DNA from: an uncultured Flavobacteriales bacterium
GTDB taxonomy: Bacteria > Bacteroidota > Bacteroidia > Flavobacteriales > JBLHRE01
DNA: 64,000 nucleotides
Reading direction: 5' to 3'
Assembly: GCA_937139155.1 (NCBI GenBank)
Contig: CAKZPI010000013.1
Span: 1 to 64,000 of the forward strand
In this document: one piece after another, positions 9,730 through 18,341 of the stretch
How positions within the stretch are numbered: the first letter of the stretch is position 1
How the letters are laid out: each line of letters opens with the position of its first letter
Program-made: the position numbers and the translations under genes
Notes under the pieces: generated by a model
Databases searched by the model: none
Seen by the model: only the letters and a program-made list of their open reading frames with translations
What the model was told of the DNA's origin: nothing

Positions 9730-9755
9730 CTAATATTCAAAGAAATTGCTTCTTT

Positions 9756-11093
9756 CTATTTCAGTTCAAAGTCTTCCATGAACTTAGTGGTATAATTCCC
9801 TGCAATGTAGTCAGGATGGTCCATCAAAGCCCTGTGGAAAGGAATGGTAGTTTTGATTCCCTCAATCACAAACTCATCAAGGGCCCTTTTCATTTTATCA
9901 ATGGCTTCTTGACGGGTTTGAGCGGTAGTAATCAACTTAGCAATCATGCTATCATAATACGGAGGGATCGAATAACCTGCATAAACATGCGTATCTAAAC
10001 GAATTCCATGTCCGCCTGGAGCGTGAAAGGAGGTGATTTTTCCTGGAGACGGTCTAAAGTCATTATAGGGATCCTCCGCATTGATTCTACACTCAATGGA
10101 ATGTAGGTTTGGGGTATAGTTTTTCCCAGAGATTTTCTCACCTGCAGCTACAAGGATTTGCTCACGAATCAGGTCGTAATCAATCACTTGTTCAGTAATT
10201 GGGTGTTCAACCTGAATACGAGTATTCATTTCCATGAAGTAGAAATTCCGGTGTTTATCCACCAAGAATTCTACAGTACCAGCACCTTCGTATTTAATGG
10301 CTTCGGCTGCGTTGATGGCCGCTTCCCCCATGGCATTACGAAGTTTGGTGGTCATGAAAGGAGACGGAGTTTCCTCGGTAAGCTTTTGATGCCTACGCTG
10401 AATGGAGCAATCTCTTTCACTCAGGTGACAGGCCTTTCCGGCAGAATCCCCAATGATTTGAATCTCGATATGTCGAGGTTCTTCAATGAGTTTCTCCATG
10501 TACATGCCTGGGTTTCCGAAGGCAGCCTGAGCTTCTTGACGGGCAGATTCCCAAGCCTTTTTCAGTTCGGTTTCTTTCCAGATGGCACGCATTCCTTTAC
10601 CACCACCACCGGCGGTAGCTTTCATCATCACCGGGTAGCCAATTTCTTTGGCTGTTTTCGCTGCGTCTTCGTAAGATTTCAGAAGGCCTTTAGAACCAGG
10701 AATACAAGGCACACCTGCTTTAAGCATGGTAGCTTTTGCCGTGGCTTTGTCGCCCATTTTCTCAATCATATCCGGAGAAGCACCGATGAACTTAATCCCG
10801 TGTTCCCCGCAAATTTTTGAGAATTTAGCATTTTCGGCTAAGAAACCATACCCTGGATGAATGGCATCGGCATTGGTGATTTCCGCTGCAGCGATGATGT
10901 TCGGAATGTTGAGGTAAGATTCAGAACTAGGAGCCGGACCGATGCACACGGCTTCGTCGGCAAAGCGAACGGGGAGTGAATCCGCGTCAGCTTTTGAATA
11001 GACCACAACGGTTTTAATTCCCATTTCACGGCAGGTACGTATAACCCGCATGGCAATTTCACCCCGATTGGCTATGAGTATTTTTTTAAACAT
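9756..11093 (-). CDS. accC: Acetyl-CoA carboxylase, biotin carboxylase subunit
   Basis: A 445-residue ATP-grasp enzyme that carboxylates biotin on BCCP using bicarbonate and ATP, the first half-reaction of malonyl-CoA synthesis. Landmarks: N-terminal [16 protein letters not shown], the glycine-rich ATP loop GGGGKGM (about 163-169), [20 protein letters not shown] and the catalytic [16 protein letters not shown]. The length is standard. It is the last gene of the minus-strand run yceD-rpmF-plsX-fabH-accB-accC, 33 bases after accB, and is followed by a strong terminator. Confidence 0.97.
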   Translation of the reverse strand: MFKKILIANRGEIAMRVIRTCREMGIKTVVVYSKADADSLPVRFADEAVCIGPAPSSESYLNIPNIIAAAEITNADAIHPGYGFLAENAKFSKICGEHGIKFIGASPDMIEKMGDKATAKATMLKAGVPCIPGSKGLLKSYEDAAKTAKEIGYPVMMKATAGGGGKGMRAIWKETELKKAWESARQEAQAAFGNPGMYMEKLIEEPRHIEIQIIGDSAGKACHLSERDCSIQRRHQKLTEETPSPFMTTKLRNAMGEAAINAAEAIKYEGAGTVEFLVDKHRNFYFMEMNTRIQVEHPITEQVIDYDLIREQILVAAGEKISGKNYTPNLHSIECRINAEDPYNDFRPSPGKITSFHAPGGHGIRLDTHVYAGYSIPPYYDSMIAKLITTAQTRQEAIDKMKRALDEFVIEGIKTTIPFHRALMDHPDYIAGNYTTKFMEDFELK

Positions 11094-11126
11094 AATCTTA
11101 GCTTTGGGTTTGTGAATGGTAAATCC

Positions 11127-11624
11127 TTAGGAAGGATCTACAAGGAAAAGGGGTTGGTCATATTCAACCGGACTTGAATCATCAACCAATACCTTCACAA
11201 TCTTACCAGAAATTTCACTTTCAATTTCGTTGAAAAGCTTCATGGCTTCGATCACACAAACCACCTGGCCAGGTTTTATTTCTTCACCAATGCTTACGAA
11301 AGCATCTTTGTCAGGAGAAGGTTTGCGGTAGAAGGTTCCAATCATTGGAGACTTGATGGTCACCAAATGGCTATCATCAGATCCTTTTGATTCAGATTTT
11401 GACTCAGCTGGAGCTGGGGCAGGAGCCGGAGCTGGGGCTTGAACAGGCTGCGGAGCTTGAGCTACCGGAACTTGTTGAACCACTACTGTTTCCTCATTTC
11501 CTTTTGACCCTTTTTTACCAGGGGCTTTGATGGATAGTTTTACGCCATCAATTTCTAAGTCTACTTCTGTAGCCCCTGAGCGAGCTACAAAACGAATCAG
11601 GTCTTGAATTTCTTTTAATTCCAT
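11127..11624 (-). CDS. accB: Acetyl-CoA carboxylase biotin carboxyl carrier protein
   Basis: A BCCP of 165 residues when started at the ATG at 11624; the open frame extends 12 codons further, but MELKEIQDLIRFV is the usual N-terminus. An Ala/Pro-rich flexible linker (about 65-95) joins the N-terminal helix region to the biotinyl domain. The biotin attachment site is EAMKLFNEIE, with the lysine in AMKL. It carries carboxybiotin between the biotin carboxylase (accC, next gene) and the carboxyltransferase, whose genes are not in this window. Confidence 0.95.
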   Translation of the reverse strand: MELKEIQDLIRFVARSGATEVDLEIDGVKLSIKAPGKKGSKGNEETVVVQQVPVAQAPQPVQAPAPAPAPAPAESKSESKGSDDSHLVTIKSPMIGTFYRKPSPDKDAFVSIGEEIKPGQVVCVIEAMKLFNEIESEISGKIVKVLVDDSSPVEYDQPLFLVDPS

Positions 11625-11669
11625 GTTATTGGATTTAGGTTTATCCCGAAAGGGAAACAAATCTATAAA

Positions 11670-12668
11670 TTATTGCTTACCGTCGTAGGCCCATTTTACC
11701 CAAATTGCTCCCCAGGTAAAACCGCCTCCGAAGGCTGCTAAAATCACATTATCGCCTTTTTTCAACTTATCTTCCCACTCCCATAAACAAAGAGGGATGG
11801 TACCATTGGTTGTATTTCCGTAGCGCTGAATGTTGAGCATTACCTTGTCTTCAGAAAGGCCCATTCTACGGGCTGTGGCATCAATGATCCTTTTATTGGC
11901 TTGATGGGGCACCAACCAAGCAACATCGTCGCCGGTTAGATTGTTCCGCTCCAATATTTCAGCTGAAACATCTGCCATTCCTCGCACAGCGAATTTAAAA
12001 ACAGTTTGACCGTCTTGGTAAATGTAATGCTCTTTAGCGTCCACGGTTTCGTGGCTTGCTGGCTTCGCCGATCCTCCAGCCTTCATGTTTAGAGCATGTC
12101 TTCCAGAACCATCACTTTTTAGAATATGATCTTGAATTCCGTAACCATCTTCATTGGGCTCCAACAAGACCACCCCTGCTCCATCGCCGAAAATCACGCA
12201 GGTTCTACGGTCTGTATAATCAACAATAGACGACATTTTATCGGCTCCGAAGACAAGAACTTTCTTGTATTGTCCGGACTCAATAAACTTAGAGGCAGTA
12301 GCCACCGAGTACAAGAATCCGCTACAGGCGGCCATGATGTCATAGGCAAAAGCGTTTTTCACCCCTACTTTGTCGGCAATTACGCAGGCGGTAGAAGGAA
12401 AAAGCATATCTGGAGTTGCGGTTGCACAGATAATGAGGTCAATTTCATCTGGATTGACGCCCGTTTTTTCAAAAAGTTTCTTGGCGGCCTCGGCTGCCAT
12501 GTCAGAGCTAGCCAGTCCTTCACCCTTTAAAATCCGTCTTTCTTTGATACCGGTTCTAGAAGTAATCCACTCATCGTTGGTCTCAACCATGGTTGAGAGT
12601 TCTTCGTTGGTGAGTTTGTACTCAGGAACATAGCCTTCTATTGCGGTTATGGCTGCTTTAATGCTCAT
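11670..12668 (-). CDS. fabH: 3-oxoacyl-[acyl-carrier-protein] synthase III
   Basis: A 332-residue thiolase-fold condensing enzyme that starts fatty acid synthesis by joining acetyl-CoA with malonyl-ACP. The catalytic triad is visible: Cys in AACSGFLY (about 115), His in VPHQANKR and Asn in [10 protein letters not shown]. Its ATG overlaps the plsX stop by 4 bases, so translation of the two is probably coupled. The neighbours (plsX, accB, accC) are in the same pathway. Confidence 0.96.
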   Translation of the reverse strand: MSIKAAITAIEGYVPEYKLTNEELSTMVETNDEWITSRTGIKERRILKGEGLASSDMAAEAAKKLFEKTGVNPDEIDLIICATATPDMLFPSTACVIADKVGVKNAFAYDIMAACSGFLYSVATASKFIESGQYKKVLVFGADKMSSIVDYTDRRTCVIFGDGAGVVLLEPNEDGYGIQDHILKSDGSGRHALNMKAGGSAKPASHETVDAKEHYIYQDGQTVFKFAVRGMADVSAEILERNNLTGDDVAWLVPHQANKRIIDATARRMGLSEDKVMLNIQRYGNTTNGTIPLCLWEWEDKLKKGDNVILAAFGGGFTWGAIWVKWAYDGKQ

Positions 12669-13606
12669 GCTTGAAATGCCATTTTAAGTTTATCATTCAA
12701 TCCACTTGAGGCCACATCAATGGCCTGTAGGATCATATTTTTTACGGCGGTTGCGCTTGAAATTCCGTGACCCAAGATCACGGTTCCGTTCACGCCCAAA
12801 ATAGGGGTACCCCCGTAGTTTTCGTAATTAAATCTATGGAAAAATTCATCCAACATCCCCCTTTTTGCCAATAATCTATAATGAGTTTCCGCATGTTTGA
12901 GTAAAACATTGCCGGTAAAGCCATCGCAAACCATTACATCCGCCTTGTCGTTGTAAAGATCACGGCTTTCAATATTGCCAATAAAATTGATGTTGGGGTC
13001 TTGAGAAAGGGTTTCATAGGCCTGTTGGCAAACCAGCGAGCCCTTCCCTGGCTCGGTTCCAATATTGATTAGGCCCACCTTTGGATTGTCAAGATTGTAC
13101 ACCATTTCGGTATAGCGGGCGCCCATGATGGCAAATTGCCTTAAAAGTTCGGGCTTAGAGTCAGGATTAATGCCGGCATCAAGTAAGATGCCCATACCTC
13201 CATTTTCTTTGGGCATAACCGAGGTTATGCAAGGGCGCTGTACCCCTTCTACCACGCCTAGAACTCGGTGTGATCCCACCAATAAGGCTCCGGAGTTTCC
13301 TGCGGAAATAAAGGCATCAATGTCTCCTTTTTTATGAGCCATAAAGCCTTTAACGATGCTAGAATCCGGTTTGGAAGCCCAGGCTTTCGCAGGGTGATCT
13401 CCCATTTCAATGGGATCTCCACAAGCCTCTACACGAACAAATTTCGTTAGGCTTGGGTTTTGATCTAAAAAGGATTGAATTTCTTTTGCATTGCCGAACA
13501 AAACCAAGGTAATGGATTTGGGCAAATCTTCCGATGCCTGAAGGGCTCCCTCCAGAATGGCTAGGGGCGCCTTATCACCGCCTGAAATATCAAGACCTAT
13601 TTGCAT
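12665..13606 (-). CDS. plsX: Phosphate acyltransferase PlsX
   Basis: A 313-residue enzyme making acyl-phosphate from acyl-ACP for phospholipid synthesis. The ATG at 13606 gives the usual start [14 protein letters not shown]; the open frame runs 14 codons further upstream without family similarity. Conserved segments are [36 protein letters not shown] and the C-terminal [14 protein letters not shown]. It lies between rpmF and fabH, the arrangement common in many bacteria, and overlaps fabH by 4 bases. Confidence 0.95.
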   Translation of the reverse strand: MQIGLDISGGDKAPLAILEGALQASEDLPKSITLVLFGNAKEIQSFLDQNPSLTKFVRVEACGDPIEMGDHPAKAWASKPDSSIVKGFMAHKKGDIDAFISAGNSGALLVGSHRVLGVVEGVQRPCITSVMPKENGGMGILLDAGINPDSKPELLRQFAIMGARYTEMVYNLDNPKVGLINIGTEPGKGSLVCQQAYETLSQDPNINFIGNIESRDLYNDKADVMVCDGFTGNVLLKHAETHYRLLAKRGMLDEFFHRFNYENYGGTPILGVNGTVILGHGISSATAVKNMILQAIDVASSGLNDKLKMAFQA

Positions 13607-13678
13607 AGAATAAAAAAGTAGATTCGAGCTTTTCTGAAAAAAGCCCAAATCTACAAATCTTGTTCAATCTGAAGCTGA

Positions 13679-13867
13679 TTAAGCTTCGGTAGCGTCAATT
13701 ACTACCTTTCCTTTGTAGTAAAGCTTTCCTTCTGACCAATGCGCGCGGTGGTAAAGATGCGGTTCACCGGTAGTTGGGTCAATAGCTACTTGAGGAGTAG
13801 CCGCTTTGTAATGGGTACGACGCTTATCTCTTCTTGAGGTAGACTGACGTCTCTTAGGATGTGCCAT
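13679..13867 (-). CDS. rpmF: 50S ribosomal protein L32
   Basis: A 62-residue ribosomal protein with the typical N-terminus [20 protein letters not shown], followed by the short HLYHRAHW segment and a C-terminal tail. It lacks the Cys pairs of zinc-binding L32 forms, as is usual in this phylum. It sits 9 bases after yceD and before plsX, a widespread order linking the ribosome and lipid genes. Confidence 0.95.
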   Translation of the reverse strand: MAHPKRRQSTSRRDKRRTHYKAATPQVAIDPTTGEPHLYHRAHWSEGKLYYKGKVVIDATEA

Positions 13868-13876
13868 GATCGATAT

Positions 13877-14422
13877 TTATGATTTCGACAATTTCTTTAA
13901 TTCCGCCCAACGGGGGTCGATTTCTGATTCTTCTACAGTTTGATCTCCAGGATTTAAGGCTTCTATTTTCTCAATCACCTCCGGGTCACATGTCTGAGCA
14001 GGATCTGCATCTTTACAGGTGTATCGAAGGGGAAGAGAGGTTGCAATGTACTCATAAAATAAATGAGCCAATTTGATGTGGTGGGTTTCTTGAGAAAGGA
14101 AGCTTACTTCTGGATCGTCTGAATCTCCCTCCCCAAATTTAAAGGTGTGGATTTCCTTTCCGGAATACGGGTAAACCCCTTGATTTCCGCAACGATCACA
14201 GGATGTTTCAAGCTTTCCTGAAAACTCAGTTTCCACCTCAATCAATCTTGATCCTCTCTCCAAAACCACCCGAACCGAACAAGTAGATCCGTTCAGGTCT
14301 GGAGCGTCAAAATGTTCAAAGAACGCCGAATCGCAGGTAAACTCATATTCATGCTTGCCCTCTGACAAACCAGCAATTGGAATCTCAAAGTACTTAAGGT
14401 CAATATGTTTACCATTCGCCAT
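13877..14422 (-). CDS. yceD: DUF177 / YceD family protein
   Basis: A 181-residue protein of the YceD (DUF177) family, found next to rpmF and implicated in 23S rRNA biogenesis. It has a CxxC pair in TSCDRCG (about residue 77) and a further Cys pair near the C-terminus (TCKDADPAQTC). The ATG at 14422 is chosen over the TTG at 14434 because that TTG lies within a probable -7 promoter box. It is the first gene of the minus-strand block leading to accC. Confidence 0.9.
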   Translation of the reverse strand: MANGKHIDLKYFEIPIAGLSEGKHEYEFTCDSAFFEHFDAPDLNGSTCSVRVVLERGSRLIEVETEFSGKLETSCDRCGNQGVYPYSGKEIHTFKFGEGDSDDPEVSFLSQETHHIKLAHLFYEYIATSLPLRYTCKDADPAQTCDPEVIEKIEALNPGDQTVEESEIDPRWAELKKLSKS

Positions 14423-14431
14423 TGGAGCGTG

Positions 14432-14439
14432 CAAAGATA
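14432..14439 (-). promoter_or_regulatory. Candidate -7 box (TATCTTTG) for yceD-rpmF-plsX-fabH-accBC
   Basis: On the minus strand TATCTTTG matches TAnnTTTG and ends 9 bases before the ATG of yceD at 14422. A TTTG that could be a -33 element lies at 14455-14458, but the spacing (15 bases) is shorter than usual. A start of transcription about 7 bases after the box would give a message with almost no 5' leader. Confidence 0.5.
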
Positions 14440-14467
14440 ATGGAAAAAATGGATCAAAAAACCTTTT

Positions 14468-15259
14468 TTAAACGTTTGCGATTACACAAAGGTTTTCAAG
14501 GTTCGGACTTGGACTACCGCCTTCTTTTTCAAGGGTTATGGCAAAGGCTTGAGCGGTGGCAATGGCCCCCATATGTTTTACCGGATCGGATTCATTTAAA
14601 TCAAAAACTCCCATATCAACCGGCTGACCATCAACAATGGCCCATAATTGATGCTGCATTCCTGAAGGAGGTTCTGGCAGTTTTCCCTGGTGCAGGTATA
14701 CTGCCTTGGTTTCAGGGTTCCAATATACCATGGCCATGGCATTGGGCATGAAATCCGTACCTTCTAAGGTGATGGTTTTGTTGTTGACATTGCGTAAAAC
14801 ATCAAGCTCTTCCGCTTGGTCTTTTGCTTGATCTTCCAAACTTGCGTAGGAGGTAATGAGCTCTTCTTTTTCAGACCGCAAAAAGGCCAGTTCATTTTCC
14901 GCTTTTTCTAAGTCTGAGTTCAGCTTATAATTGAATCCAACAGACACCAAAAGAGCCAAACCTGCTGCAATTCCAACCCATTTCCAGGCGCTTGAAGGAG
15001 GTTTAATCTCAGGCAATGATTCGGGCTTGCTTTCAAGCTCATCCGCAATCATGCTAAAGATTTCATCTTTTAAATGGGCAGGGGGCTCTTTTTCAAAAGC
15101 CTTTGAGTATTCCGCCAAAGAATCTTGGATTTCTTGATATTCGGCTTTCAATGACTCATCTTGAGCCAAGGCAGCCTCCACTTGTCTTGCTTCCTCCAAA
15201 GGCAAAAAGCCCATGGCATAGTCAACTAAGTGATCGGATGTAATTTTATTGGGCGACAT
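14468..15259 (-). CDS. Anti-sigma factor, RskA-like
   Basis: A 263-residue membrane-bound anti-sigma factor. The N-terminal cytoplasmic part (about 1-90; LVDYAMGFLPLEEARQVE) resembles anti-sigma domains but has no HxxxCxxC zinc motif. One transmembrane segment follows at about 92-110 (WVGIAAGLALLVSVGF), then a coiled-coil-prone stretch (about 113-150) and a C-terminal RskA-type extracytoplasmic domain with the hallmark HQLWAIVDGQPVDMGVFD. It directly follows the sigma factor gene (1 base between), so it most likely holds that sigma factor inactive at the inner membrane. The signal it senses is unknown. Confidence 0.88.
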   Translation of the reverse strand: MSPNKITSDHLVDYAMGFLPLEEARQVEAALAQDESLKAEYQEIQDSLAEYSKAFEKEPPAHLKDEIFSMIADELESKPESLPEIKPPSSAWKWVGIAAGLALLVSVGFNYKLNSDLEKAENELAFLRSEKEELITSYASLEDQAKDQAEELDVLRNVNNKTITLEGTDFMPNAMAMVYWNPETKAVYLHQGKLPEPPSGMQHQLWAIVDGQPVDMGVFDLNESDPVKHMGAIATAQAFAITLEKEGGSPSPNLENLCVIANV

Positions 15260-15260
15260 A

Positions 15261-15791
15261 TTAATCTTTCATCATTTTACGAAGCTTTTGAATGGCTGCC
15301 CTACTCCGGGTCTTTACCGTTCCTAAAGGGATTTCCAGAATCTCCGCAATTTCCTCCTGGGTATGCCCTTTGAAATATGCCAAATCAATAATGGCTCTAT
15401 ATTCCGGCTTCAATTCATCTAAAAACTTCTCTAAGCCAATATGGTCTACCTGCATGGTGGTAGAGTTGCTTGACTCTACGGCATATACGGAGTCATCCAT
15501 AGAGTTAGTTTGTCTTGACTTGTTGAATTCTTTAGAACGTAGAAAATCAATGCTCCTATTTCGGGCTACGTTCAGCATCCACGTGTATAAACGTCCCTTT
15601 TTAGAATCATAGCTCTGTATGTTCTTCCAAATCTTCATGAAGATCTCTTGCAAGAGGTCGTTGGCAATTTCCTCATCGTTTACCACCTTATATATCACCC
15701 CGTAAATGGCGTTTTTATATTGGTCGTAGAGGTATTCAAAAGCAGAAATGCTTTTTGCCTTCAACCCTTTGACAAGCTCATCTTCCTCCAT
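15261..15791 (-). CDS. RNA polymerase sigma-70 family ECF sigma factor
   Basis: A 176-residue ECF sigma factor starting at the ATG at 15791; the frame extends 6 codons to a TTG at 15809 without support. Region 2 is seen in FEYLYDQYKNAIYGVIYKV and DLLQEIFMKIWKN, with the -10-recognising part near GRLYTWMLNVARNRSIDFLR. Region 4 is DLAYFKGHTQEEIAEILEIP then LGTVKTRSRAAIQKLRK, the helix-turn-helix for -35 contact. It is paired with the downstream anti-sigma gene. The pair sits between pdxA and yceD, which I recall as adjacent in many relatives. Confidence 0.93.
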   Translation of the reverse strand: MEEDELVKGLKAKSISAFEYLYDQYKNAIYGVIYKVVNDEEIANDLLQEIFMKIWKNIQSYDSKKGRLYTWMLNVARNRSIDFLRSKEFNKSRQTNSMDDSVYAVESSNSTTMQVDHIGLEKFLDELKPEYRAIIDLAYFKGHTQEEIAEILEIPLGTVKTRSRAAIQKLRKMMKD

Positions 15792-15824
15792 TTTAACTGC
15801 TGTTCTCAAAGGCTTGTTTTAAGT

Positions 15825-16880
15825 TTAATTGTTTTCGCGGTCTAAGTTAACCATTTGGTTTTTTTGTAGGTCCTGGTTTTCCCTTCGCTTGCGCGCGATG
15901 TCAATGGCCAAAAATAGGGCCTGTCGGAAGGAGTCAGGGCTTGCTTGGTTTTGCCCTGCAATATCGAAACCTGTACCGTGGTCAGGGGAGGTTCGTATTA
16001 CGGGCAAGCCAGCGGTAAAATTCACTCCTTTATCAGATTCGAGGGTCTTGAAAGGAATCAATCCTTGATCATGATACATGGCCAAGACGGCATCGAATTT
16101 CATTCCCATTCCTCTTCCCCAAAACCCATCGGCTGGGTAAGGGCCAAATACAAGTACCCCCTTCTCTTTTGCGGTTTCCATAGCAGGAAGCAAAATGGAG
16201 TTCTCTTCATTACCAATCAAACCTCCATCTCCTGCATGTGGATTTAGGCCCATAAGGGCAATTCTGGGCTTCCTAATTCCGAAGTCTTGAATCAAGCTAT
16301 GGTTTAGAACCCTCAATTTTTCAACCAGCATTTCTTGGTTTAAATGGGCTGAAACTTGATTTACAGGCACGTGTCCGGTAGCCAATGCTACCCTACAGCG
16401 TTCTCCGGTTAGAATCATCAAACCCTCTTTCTTTCCAAATCGATGGCTTAGATATTCGGTATGGCCTGGAAACTTGAAATCTTCTGACTGAATGCTGGCC
16501 TTGTGAATGGGCGCCGTAACAAGGGCGTCAATGGCTTTGTTTTCAAGGGCATCACAAGCAGATTTCAAGGATTCATATGCAGCTTTTCCCGCTTCCGAAT
16601 CGATGGCGCCCAATTGAATTTTCACTTCCCCGTTCAGGGCATCCACTAAATTCACCTGCCCCGACTTAAATTTTTCAGCCGTTTTCAGGAGGTGAAGATT
16701 GAAATGACCCGTTTTCAAGGTCTTTCTATGGTAGTTCAAAACATTCTGTGAACCGAAAATTACTGGGGTGCAAAAATCAGTAATCCGGCTGTCTGAAAGG
16801 GTTTTGATGACCACTTCCGGACCAATTCCGTTTACATCACCTATGCTAATTCCAATTTTTATTTTTTCGGCATCACCCAT
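15825..16880 (-). CDS. pdxA: 4-hydroxythreonine-4-phosphate dehydrogenase
   Basis: A 351-residue NAD-dependent enzyme of the DXP-dependent pyridoxal phosphate pathway. Conserved segments: GISIGDVNGIGPEV at the N-terminus, TAPIHKASI, FPGHTEYL, GLNPHAGDGG and MYHDQGLIPFK, which include the metal-binding His residues, and RTSPDHGTGFDIAG near the C-terminus. The start overlaps the end of the aminopeptidase gene by 8 bases, suggesting coupling. A sigma factor gene follows 33 bases downstream when that gene is started at 15791. Confidence 0.95.
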   Translation of the reverse strand: MGDAEKIKIGISIGDVNGIGPEVVIKTLSDSRITDFCTPVIFGSQNVLNYHRKTLKTGHFNLHLLKTAEKFKSGQVNLVDALNGEVKIQLGAIDSEAGKAAYESLKSACDALENKAIDALVTAPIHKASIQSEDFKFPGHTEYLSHRFGKKEGLMILTGERCRVALATGHVPVNQVSAHLNQEMLVEKLRVLNHSLIQDFGIRKPRIALMGLNPHAGDGGLIGNEENSILLPAMETAKEKGVLVFGPYPADGFWGRGMGMKFDAVLAMYHDQGLIPFKTLESDKGVNFTAGLPVIRTSPDHGTGFDIAGQNQASPDSFRQALFLAIDIARKRRENQDLQKNQMVNLDRENN

Positions 16881-18303
16881 AATTCATGGTTTTTAAAAAT
16901 TCTGACAAAAGGCGAACTCCAAATCCTGACCCTCCTTTCGGGTGATAAAGGTAGTTGTCTGTTAGGTAAGCCGGACCCGCAATGTCTAAATGTATAAAAG
17001 GACAATCCGTAAAGTGCTCTAAAAACTTACCTGCAGTAATGGCTCCTCCTTCTGGTCCGCCAATGTTTTTAATGTCTGCAATGTCTGACTGAATCATTTC
17101 TTGATATTCTTTCCAAAAGGGAAAACGGGCATGTCTTTCCCCAGAAAGGGTACTGGCTTCGTCCAGGATTTTCCAAACCCCCTCTTGGGCGTTCCCCATA
17201 GACACACAGGCTACTTTACCAATGCTATAAGCAGCAGCTCCGGTTAAGGTTGCCAGGTTAATGCAAAGTTCAGGCTCAAATTTTTTGGCATATGCCAGGG
17301 CATCGGCAAGAATCATTCTTCCTTCCGCATCTGTATTTAAGACCTCTACTTTGGTGCCATCGTACATTGTGATTATATCTGAGGGAACGTAGGCATTTTT
17401 TCCGGGTCTATTATCGGTTGCCGGAACCAGGCCAATTACTTCTACAGGCAGTTTTGCGGCTTGAATGGATTTCATCGTTCCAATTACGGCTGCGGCCCCA
17501 CCCATGTCTGATTTCATCATGTCCATGCTATTGGCGGTTGGCTTCAAAGACAGGCCGCCGGTATCAAAAACCACCCCTTTGCCCACCAAGGCAATGGGCT
17601 TTTTGTTTTTGGCATTCTTGGGTTTGTAATGCATGATGGTGAAGCTGGGCGGATCTTCAGAGCCAAGGTTAACGGCAAGAAGCCCTCCCATGCCCATTTC
17701 CTGAATCTCCTTTTTCCCGAAAACCTGAACTTTCATATCCTCAGAAGCCAGAGCTGCCGCTCGATTGGAAAGCTCGGTGGCGGTAAGGGTGTTCAAGGGC
17801 TCATTAACCAGGTCTCTGGCCATGAAATTTCCTTGAAGCTTCGCGTTTACCCACTGAATCCCTTCCTCCTGAACACCTTCAAGGTAAATGGTCTTCAAGC
17901 TATTTTTCTTTTTCTCTGCCTTAGAACTGTATTTTAGGAATTGGTAATTGGCCATGGCCAAGCCTTCCGCGAAAGCGAGACAAATATTTCCTCCTAAATT
18001 TCCGTGAACTTCAACCGAATCAAGCTGAAACTGGTTCAAACTCTCAACCAAGTCAGAAGATTTTCTTCGGGCCAATTCAGCCAGATTCAAACTGGCATCC
18101 TTCTCATCCAAAACCTGGATCAAATGCCAATTACCCTCAATGTGAAGAAGGGCTTTTTTCTGTTTATAGCCCAACTGAGGCTTTATTTCAGAAAGAAATT
18201 GGCCATAGGTAGGGTGTGCATTCAGGCTTTCCAGTGAATCACTGAGAAACACCTTGAACTTACTTATTGAATTGCTCTTTAATTTGAGCACTGTACTCTG
18301 CAT
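16873..18303 (-). CDS. Leucyl aminopeptidase, M17 family
   Basis: A 476-residue cytosolic M17 aminopeptidase. The family signature NTDAEGRMIL is present, and the dinuclear zinc ligands and catalytic Lys lie around VGKGVVFDTGGLSLKP and KSDMGGAAAV. The length agrees with the family. It probably trims peptides during turnover. It is first in the minus-strand run leading to pdxA and is divergent from mqnC (38 bases between them), so the short intergenic region must hold both promoters. Confidence 0.94.
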   Translation of the reverse strand: MQSTVLKLKSNSISKFKVFLSDSLESLNAHPTYGQFLSEIKPQLGYKQKKALLHIEGNWHLIQVLDEKDASLNLAELARRKSSDLVESLNQFQLDSVEVHGNLGGNICLAFAEGLAMANYQFLKYSSKAEKKKNSLKTIYLEGVQEEGIQWVNAKLQGNFMARDLVNEPLNTLTATELSNRAAALASEDMKVQVFGKKEIQEMGMGGLLAVNLGSEDPPSFTIMHYKPKNAKNKKPIALVGKGVVFDTGGLSLKPTANSMDMMKSDMGGAAAVIGTMKSIQAAKLPVEVIGLVPATDNRPGKNAYVPSDIITMYDGTKVEVLNTDAEGRMILADALAYAKKFEPELCINLATLTGAAAYSIGKVACVSMGNAQEGVWKILDEASTLSGERHARFPFWKEYQEMIQSDIADIKNIGGPEGGAITAGKFLEHFTDCPFIHLDIAGPAYLTDNYLYHPKGGSGFGVRLLSEFLKTMNYG

Positions 18304-18310
18304 TATTTCG

Positions 18311-18318
18311 TAGTTTTG
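18311..18318 (+). promoter_or_regulatory. Candidate -7 box (TAGTTTTG) before mqnC
   Basis: TAGTTTTG matches TAnnTTTG and lies 23 bases upstream of the mqnC ATG. A TTTG at 18283-18286 could be the -33 element with a spacer of 24, somewhat long. The putative -33 element would sit inside the 5' end of the divergent aminopeptidase gene. Confidence 0.5.
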
Positions 18319-18341
18319 AACGTGTAAAATTAGCGGAAAGA

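Noticed and set aside
10158..10820. 220-residue plus-strand frame opposite accC
   Set aside because: It is the antisense shadow of a well-supported accC gene; the translation has no coherent family features.
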